Shown here: positions 57,627 to 64,000 of the stretch, piece by piece | How the letters are laid out: every line of letters starts with the position of its first letter | How positions within the stretch are numbered: the first letter of the stretch is position 1 | Source: Microvelia longipes | Taxonomy: Eukaryota > Arthropoda > Insecta > Hemiptera > Veliidae | NCBI GenBank assembly: GCA_018340805.1 | Contig: JACMZG010000008.1 | Location: forward strand, 73,314,496-73,378,495 | Direction: 5' to 3' | DNA: 64,000 nucleotides | Program-made: the position numbers and the translations under genes | The notes under the pieces: model-generated | What the model was told of the DNA's origin: nothing | The model's database searches: none | Seen by the model: the letters and a program-made list of their open reading frames with translations, nothing else

Positions 57627-57925
57627 TATTATAGACCAAGAGCCCAGGGGGTTTTGTTAATAAAAAGTGTAATGGCTGGAACCGGTCACAATTTATCGTA
57701 AATATCTTACTGAACAAGGATCTGCAATTCTGCAGACTCGTATCGGATGGGTGTCCCAGGCAGAACCTTTGACCCCTAAAGTGCGTTCTGCTGGACACCA
57801 TCCGATACGAGTCGGCAGAATTGCAAATCCTGTCAGGAAGGTATTTACGAAAAAATTAGAACCGGTTCCAGCCATTACACTTTTTATTTAAAAAAAACAC
57901 CCCTGGGGCTCCTTGGTTTATTAGT
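57627..57925. mobile_element. About 300-bp foldback MITE
   Basis: Arms of about 140 bp are reverse complements: GTGTAATGGCTGGAACCGGT (57668) with ACCGGTTCCAGCCATTACAC (57862), CTCGTATCGGATGG (57738) with CCATCCGATACGAG (57799), and a central CAGAAC/GTTCTG pair around a short loop. The arms include a few mismatches and small indels. No coding content. Confidence 0.85.
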
Positions 57926-57954
57926 AAATATTGTTTAAAATAAAAATCGCTATG

Positions 57955-58640
57955 TAATAGTATAATTATATATATAATATTATATTAATATATATATAAT
58001 ATATATTTATATATAATATGTACGTGGTGTATTTCTAGCTATTTTTTTCGTAAGCACCATAAGGGAAGAGTAAGCGTTTTGTAATAGCATGTACGGATAA
58101 ACATTTTTAAATAAAACTTAGTAGATAAACTAACAAAGATCCTTATTAAAACAGGTTGGCGCACGTCATTAAACTGATTTGCTGAGTCACCAACTTTTAA
58201 ATAAAATCTAAAAAATCAAGGATACTAATTTTTGCTGGAAAACAGGTATTTTGTGGTGTCTTGGAGCGCTAAATTGAATGGAAACGGTCCGACTATCAGG
58301 AAGTCTTAAAGGGTTTCGTCTTCGATAAGTTTTGAGGCTAATAGTCGAAGGGAAGTAGTTCGGAAGCGATACAACCTTAAAAAGGCAAAATTTTGACTGA
58401 AATTTAATTGAAATTTAAGTTAAAATTTGTATCTATTACTGGCGAAAAGTTACAAACATAATAAATCTTTTGCTTAAACCATACATTTTCTAGAAAGTGG
58501 GCTTATAAAATTAATAACAATTCACAAAGTATGAAAGACAGTAGTAACAAAAATTTTAATGTAGGGTGCCGATTTCATCGAAGTCTGATGTAATGAAACA
58601 GTCTGAAATCGCATACGAACCCTTAAAGTACTCTAGGTTA
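57955..58640 (+). repeat. Degenerate (TA)n, composite lead and 145-bp units
   Basis: (TA)-rich 57958-58020, then the lead segment (GACGTCATTA is worn to CACGTCATTAAACTGATTTG, TGAGTCACC) and units anchored at GAAACGGTCCGAC (58281) and GAAACAGTCTGAAATCGCAT (58596). An old copy of the 30121-30660 element. Confidence 0.65.
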
Positions 58641-59120
58641 CAAAATTCCAGGAACCTTGAAGCCAAGTTACAGGTGTTAAAAGCTGGAAGTTATAACTGA
58701 CAAAGTATTTCTATGCGAGGTCCGTCCGCAGTGCCAGGCAAATTTCTTTGAAACTGCATGGTTTCGTTATACACTTCTGCAACTTCTCGACTTCTTCTAC
58801 TCAATAAATCTGGATTTGTCACAGAGAATTCGAAGTTAACTAGGGCTTTAAATTAATGAAATTAATAGTGTGACGAATGATTATGATAGAAACGTGACAA
58901 CATATCGCTTTCCTTTTAAAATTCAGCCACAATTGAGTAAAAGTCTTTAAAGAGCACAGATTTCAAAAGAATTCGTTCAAAACCACCGCGGTAGGAATTT
59001 TTAATAAGCTGTTAAATCTTCAAAAAAAAGAAGTATAAAAGCCAAGCACTGGTATTTGATTAATATTTTATTATCATTATCAAAGAGATGTTCACTGTCT
59101 TTAGAAAGATTAAAAAGTTA
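58641..59120. other. No recognised gene
   Basis: 58725-58770 (GAGGTCCGTCCGCAGTGCCA) may be a worn piece of the foldback arm. Otherwise nothing recognised. Confidence 0.35.
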
Positions 59121-59124
59121 CAGA

Positions 59125-59300
59125 TGTTTTGATGCCGGCCCGCGTCGTTACGATCAGCTACGGACCGTCTTGATCTTGATACATAAAGACATAATATTAA
59201 ATTATTTATGTCTGACGACGGGACGCGACGGTCTACGTGATGATTCGTTTCGTTTGATACCTTACGAAATATCTCGCGTTAAGTGGATTATCTACGGTGT
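59125..59300. other. CpG-rich island in AT-rich DNA
   Basis: Many CG dinucleotides (GATGCCGGCCCGCGTCGTTA, GACGACGGGACGCGACGG, ATCTCGCGTTAAG) within about 170 bp. GACATAA...TTATGTC (59188-59213) is an inverted pair inside it. A plus-strand frame (59056-59304) stays open but shows no domain. Confidence 0.4.
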
Positions 59301-59706
59301 GTAGTGATAAATGTCTCATCATTTTATGGTACTCAATGACATGTTACTATAACCTTTTATAATATAGCATCAAATTCAGTTTCTTGAAAAGATTAAAATA
59401 ATGTACCTTGACAAGGTTCAAGTACGCGTTAAAACAATGATTCGTTTAACGTGCAACCAATCAGACTTATTTGTAAAGTGGATAACTTAATTAGTTTAAA
59501 ATGTAATTTTACTTTTAGACCACCCTCAATATACTTTTGAAAATATTAGACAGTATAAAAAATAAAATAAGTCGGAAAGAAGAAAAAGAGTCGTTAAATA
59601 TTAAAAAAAAATAATATAAAAGCATTTTCAATATAAAAGAAGTCATCAGTGGCAAAAATAATTTGATGAAAAAATTATATTTCTTCCTCTTTGACCCAAC
59701 TGTTGT

Positions 59707-59846
59707 GTAACACATGGCTAAAATCAGTTGTCAGCGTGGGAAAAATGCGAGGGAGCCAATGAGGTTAGTCCTGAATGTTAAACCACGCCCACCATTTCAA
59801 AAACACTATTTTCCCGCGCTGTTAACTGATTTTAGACATGTATTAT
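59707..59846. mobile_element. 140-bp MITE, second copy of the 47167 family
   Basis: Left TAACACATGGCTAAAATCAG TTGTCAGCGTGGG, right CCCGCGCTGTTAACTGATTT TAGACATGTATTA. Interior GAGGGAGCCAATGAGGTTAG matches the other copy. Confidence 0.85.
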
Positions 59847-60545
59847 ACTCTAGATCGATGAACCGTGATAGACTCAATAAATTCATATAATTGTAGATTA
59901 TTTTGCTATACTGTAAAATGCCATTTTATTGATGCAGAAAAAAGATATCAATTGGATATCTTCTAACAAACAACCGCCATGTATGATATACTATTTTTTA
60001 CAGCTCATTAAAAACAAATACAGTTTAATCTTAATTTTGATTCAACTGTAGAAATTGTAATAATATTTTACAGAATTGTTGATGTTTTTATTGTTAATTT
60101 ATCTTTTTCTTCTTAAGATTTGAGGTAAAACTTAATATGTCTTACAATAATAATTGTTTGATAACTACTTACACTACCCTGACAATAAAATCGCACTTTA
60201 CTGAGTATTTTGAGTTAATAACTACTTTACTTTACTATTTTTGAGTCAACCTACTTTACTGCCGGTTTAAAAAAATATATCTTAAATTACAGAACATCAG
60301 AATGTCTATTCCAAATCTTGCATAAAATCTTAAAAGTAAATTCAGAGGAACTTGATTGAATCCGATATGATTTAACAATAGAGAGCAAAAGGTATTAGAC
60401 TATAGGATAAGTTACCTATTACATTATGGAAAACATTGTAGAGAAATGACTTATGCTCTTGGTAAGCATCTTATTTAACATTTTCCAAATAATTAAGTAA
60501 GATTAAAATGCGACAAAAAAAGATCCATTATAAATATAAAAGACT
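59847..60545. other. AT-rich, no recognised gene
   Basis: Nothing recognised. Confidence 0.4.
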
Positions 60546-60549
60546 ATAT

Positions 60550-60770
60550 TAAAAGGTAAGCAAAATACTGTATGAAGGTAAAAATGGGATATATAAAGAC
60601 TATAAAAGATAAGATATATATAGTCTGGATAAAGATAAGATATATAGACTTGGTAAGGATATAGGAGATAAGATATAAAGACTTGTTAAAGATAAGATTT
60701 ATAAGGACTATAAAAGGTAAGCAAAAGACTATAGTAAAAGGTAAGATATCGGAATCATTGTGCATCTCTT
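60550..60770. repeat. Degenerate AAGATAAGATATA tandem repeat
   Basis: AAAGATAAGATATATAGACT-like units of about 33-38 bp recur about six times with many changes. Confidence 0.75.
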
Positions 60771-61261
60771 ATGGACCAGTTCCATCGGAGGGAAGAAATT
60801 GGTTGACATTCAAACCATTGGAAAAGTAGCTATAACACCTTCGATTATCACAGTACATAACTCAAAACAAAACACAAACAATGTGCGATAAGACACAAAT
60901 GTTTGATTTATTATAACTTTGTCGCGGAAGCGAGGAGCAAGTTATCTATTTATTTTAACTTACATAGCCAGTTTGTTTATGTTTACATTTATAATAATTG
61001 TAGGAAATAGAGTCAGTTCTTAGTTAGAACTCGAAGAGGAAGGTCTTTTATTAGTAGTAGTTGGAGAAGGAGTAGTAGAAGAGTTGCGAAAAGTCAGTAG
61101 AGTAGTCTAGCGGAAACAATGTCTACAAGGTATAGTCTGTTTCCGCCACAAACTTTTTCGCACTCTTAAAGGAGGTTACAATGAGTTCACTCTGATTCCT
61201 GAGAACCCTAAAACAATTTCAAGCCTTCAGTCCTAATGAATTGAGATAGGGTATGCCTCGT
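60771..61261. repeat. Unique sequence, then dispersed fragment 61140-61260
   Basis: 61160-61260 (CTCTTAAAGGAGGTTACAAT, GAGTTCACTCTGATTCCTGA GAACCC) is a reverse relative of the 42285-42400 and 35960-36240 family. 60915-60935 (TCGCGGAAGCGAGGAGC) is a small hairpin-like run. Confidence 0.55.
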
Positions 61262-62005
61262 TAGGCAACTAGTTCTATATATAGTTAGCTAACTAGATCT
61301 ATGTATTTAGGTAACTAGTTCTATGTAGTTTCTACGTAGTTTGGTAACTAGTTGCTACGTAGTTTGTATAACTAGTGTCTATGTATGTTTGGTAACTAGT
61401 TTCTATGTAGTTTGGTAAGTAGTTCTACGTATTTGGTAACTAGTTCTATGTAGGTTTCGTGTAACGTTAGTTCTTGTAGTTTGGTAACTAGTTCTACGTA
61501 GTTTGGTTAACTAGTTCTACGTAGTTTGGTAACTAGTTCTACGTCGTAGTTTTGGTAACTAGTTCTATGTAGTTTGGTAACTAGTTCTTGGTAACTAGTT
61601 CTATGTAGTTTGGTAACTAGGTTCTACGGTAGTAGTTTGGTAACTAGTTTCTACGTGTAGTAGTTTGGTAACTAGTTTCTATGTAGTTGGTAACTAGTTC
61701 TATGTAGTTTGGTAACCTAGTTCTATGTTAGTTTTGGTAACTAACTAGTTAACTAGTTATACGTAGTTTGGTAACTAGTTCTACGTAGTTTGGTAACTAG
61801 TTCTACGTCGTAGGTTTAAACTAGTTCTATGTATGTAGTTTTGGTAACTAGTTCTAGCGTAGTTTGGTAACTTTTTTTGGTAACTAGTTCTATGTAGTTT
61901 GGTAACTAGTTCTATGTAGTTGGTAACTAGTTCTTCTAGTTCTATGCAGTTTGTAATAGTAGTAGTTGGTAACTAGTTCAACGCAGTTTGTTAACTAGTT
62001 CTCTT
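61262..62005. repeat. 20-21-bp minisatellite (GGTAACTAGTTCTATGTA), about 33 copies
   Basis: The unit TTTGGTAACTAGTTCTATG (or TACG) repeats for about 740 bp with frequent small indels and partial units. AACTAGTT in each unit is palindromic. Confidence 0.95.
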
Positions 62006-63160
62006 ATTTCTACTGCAGACGCCGATGATAAAGGATTGATGCCGATAAGTATGACTAGATCTGTAGATCTCTGTAAAAGTTGAGCTTAAATCATTACCCT
62101 TTAACTTCTTTAAAAAATCTAAAATGTAAATCAAGCTCGGGTATTTTAGTTAGTTTTAAAAATCAGTATTTTAATTTGTTAGCAAGTCCACAGGATGTAG
62201 TTAGAAAATTATTATAGAATTGTGGAGTAAGGAGCACGAGGATGAACTCTATTTAGGGCCAGGTATCTGGATATCTTTGGTTTGGTACGGAGACAACTTA
62301 ACATCTCCCGCTAGTGTTTAGTATTAATTTATTCAAGTTAGTTAAAGAATTTCTCATTTGTAAGATGTTATTGGATGGAAGGTGAGAAGGTGCCAACACG
62401 CTACATCGGATATAATCTATTGCTATTGTTATTTAGGTGTTACCCGCTAATGTTTTAAAACTTTTTAGCATTCGTTACAAAGTTGAAAGTTAATTAAAAA
62501 CAAAGTCGTGAGTAGAGTCGAAAAAAATCGGATAAAGACTTCTTGAATTAGTACTTTTTGTAAGGTATCTTCGGTACAATTAACAGAATGTTGAAATTGC
62601 GTATTCGCTATCAGCACACGCCACGCTATTTGACAAAACTATTAAAGTTTACTATGTTATTTTTTTCTTTTTTACAGTAGCGCTATTAAAATAACCCCTT
62701 CAATACAACGTGTGCATTACTTGACCTGAAAAATACCCTACGAAGAAAACGACATTTCATTCTCCTAACCAAATCAAGATCAGCGAAAACTTGGGTATTT
62801 ATGCAAGACTGGAAACACGAAAATTGGACTCGGCCGCGATCTATTTAAAATAAAAAATCAGAGAAAAGTATTTTGTGTCCAAATTTGGATAAATCGTGAT
62901 GCTTTACATTCACCCATTTATATTAAAAAACAAGATTGGAGGTGCTTTATTTCCATTATGCGAGCACGACAAAACAAATTGACCCGGGACAATCCAATAT
63001 AATACCATTGTTGAATTTTTCTTGCTTACTTAGTGTTTTATTAGTTTTCATATAATATTGAAACAACAATAAAATTATATTGAATTATTGTATGGATAAT
63101 ACTGAAAAACTCTTTGCTTAATTTATTCTTTATGTAAATCTCATAGAACCATTTAAAGTT
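62006..63160. other. No recognised gene
   Basis: AT-rich with a few GC-richer stretches; no domain, RNA or repeat recognised. Confidence 0.4.
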
Positions 63161-63164
63161 GAGT

Positions 63165-63336
63165 TCAGGCTCTGTCGGCGCCCTGATGAGTTAGACGTAA
63201 CGAAACATAGTGGGACATGACCTATGTCGAGCTCAAATGACTGAGACGATAATCGAATGATGGAACAGTTCCCAGAGTAGCATTGATTTGGCTTGTTACA
63301 TTTCCTAGGTGTCTCTCCACAATTATATTGTGTCAA
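63165..63336. mobile_element. Solo arm of the 26267-26716 MITE
   Basis: TCAGGCTCTGTCGGCGCCCT, GATGAGTTAGACGTAACGAA, GATGGAACAGTTCCCAGA, TTGTTACATTTCCTAGGTG match the right arm in order. No left arm lies upstream. Confidence 0.85.
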
Positions 63337-63489
63337 CTTATCCATGGTTGCAAAATCGGTAGTATCAAAATGATATATTTAAAGGTTTATTTAAACCATC
63401 GAAAAAATTTGAATTAAATATTTCACCTGATTTATATTTATTATTTGCTAACTTATTTAATATATAATAATAATAGTATAATAATATTT

Positions 63490-63565
63490 AAAAATCTACG
63501 GGATACCTCGAAACTATTTATTGGGCTCGCTACGCTCATCCTCCTCAATTTGGACTCGATTTATT
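63490..63565. repeat. Dispersed GAGCGAAGCGAG family, degenerate
   Basis: CTACGGGATACCTCGAAACT, GGGCTCGCTACGCTCATCCT, CAATTTGGACTCG follow the family order. Confidence 0.65.
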
Positions 63566-64000
63566 TAAAAAATCCGGTTAATTTCTAGCGGTCACCTGAT
63601 TCGCTTGCGCATGCTTAATGTTAATAAACTGACCATGCTTTCCTTATAATTTAAATTGGCTTAATCAAGAATGAACATTAATTAAATTTAAGAGAATAAA
63701 TAATTAATAATTATTGGCATAATTAAATTACTGTGTAATAAAACTAGAAGCTTCGCCTAAATATATTTCTTATACTAATGAATAATTATAGAGAACATAA
63801 GTTGTAAATTGAAGCATTAACTTTAATGGCTGTTCAAGTTTAAATTAACAACGAAGACGAAACAGCTTACAAGTACATATCTCTCACAATTATTAAGTGT
63901 TTTAGAGGCACGAGTCTGAGTTTGTCTCAAGTGGGTAATCATCTCAAGTGTTTCTATAACCTTAGTAAGTTAATGTCAGAGTTTAGTTTGATAAAGTTTA
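63566..64000. other. AT-rich, no recognised gene
   Basis: Nothing recognised up to the window edge. Confidence 0.4.

Noticed and set aside
63130..63345. 71-codon minus-strand frame
   Set aside because: It lies almost wholly in the solo arm of a MITE whose other copies do not keep the frame.

Overview
The window is AT-rich, gene-poor animal DNA, most likely from an insect. The evidence is one convincing intronless bHLH gene that looks like insect delilah/taxi, decayed jockey/R1-like non-LTR retrotransposons, tRNA-derived SINE-like heads with Pol III boxes, foldback and MITE-like elements, and a high density of minisatellites and (TA)n tracts. Nothing looks bacterial or viral, and no operon, CRISPR array, rRNA or intact tRNA gene was seen. 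The order of insect cannot be settled from this sequence.

Layout. 1-7 kb: a 35-bp minisatellite, a broken LINE reverse transcriptase and a TACTACTAACTACTTTG-type minisatellite with about 200-bp higher-order periodicity. 7-14 kb: dispersed repeat fragments, a 231-bp hairpin element, and a short insertion with 14-nt flanking duplications that carries a hammerhead-ribozyme-like core. 15-22 kb: a 21-bp-type minisatellite, a SINE head, a LINE 3' end split by a long T-rich expansion, and (CA)n/(AG)n tracts. 23.8-26 kb: a block of less AT-rich, unrecognised sequence. 26-32 kb: the most repeat-structured part, with a 450-bp MITE, a 14-bp minisatellite expanded inside a coding-like dispersed element, about 145-bp repeated units, a SINE-like head and a near-perfect 690-bp foldback. 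32-39 kb: minisatellites (one of palindromic units, one of 45-bp units), (TA)n tracts and an inverted repeat around a (TA)n core.

39.99-40.53 kb: the only gene called with confidence, a 177-residue bHLH factor with an overlapping upstream ORF and polyadenylation signals downstream. 41-50 kb: a LINE C-terminal relic, a second hammerhead-like hairpin insertion with 12-nt flanking duplications, a 445-bp tandem duplication, a MITE and the best-preserved (5'-truncated, frameshifted) LINE on the minus strand, abutted by a SINE head. 50-64 kb: a second, decayed foldback copy, more dispersed fragments, four more minisatellites, a second copy of the coding-like unknown element, and two further MITE copies.

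Most open reading frames of 60-150 codons here are accidental: (TA)n tracts translate to IYIYIY, and minisatellites whose unit lacks stop codons stay open in several frames. They were not annotated as genes. Alignments and repeat identities were judged by eye; boundaries of decayed repeats are approximate.
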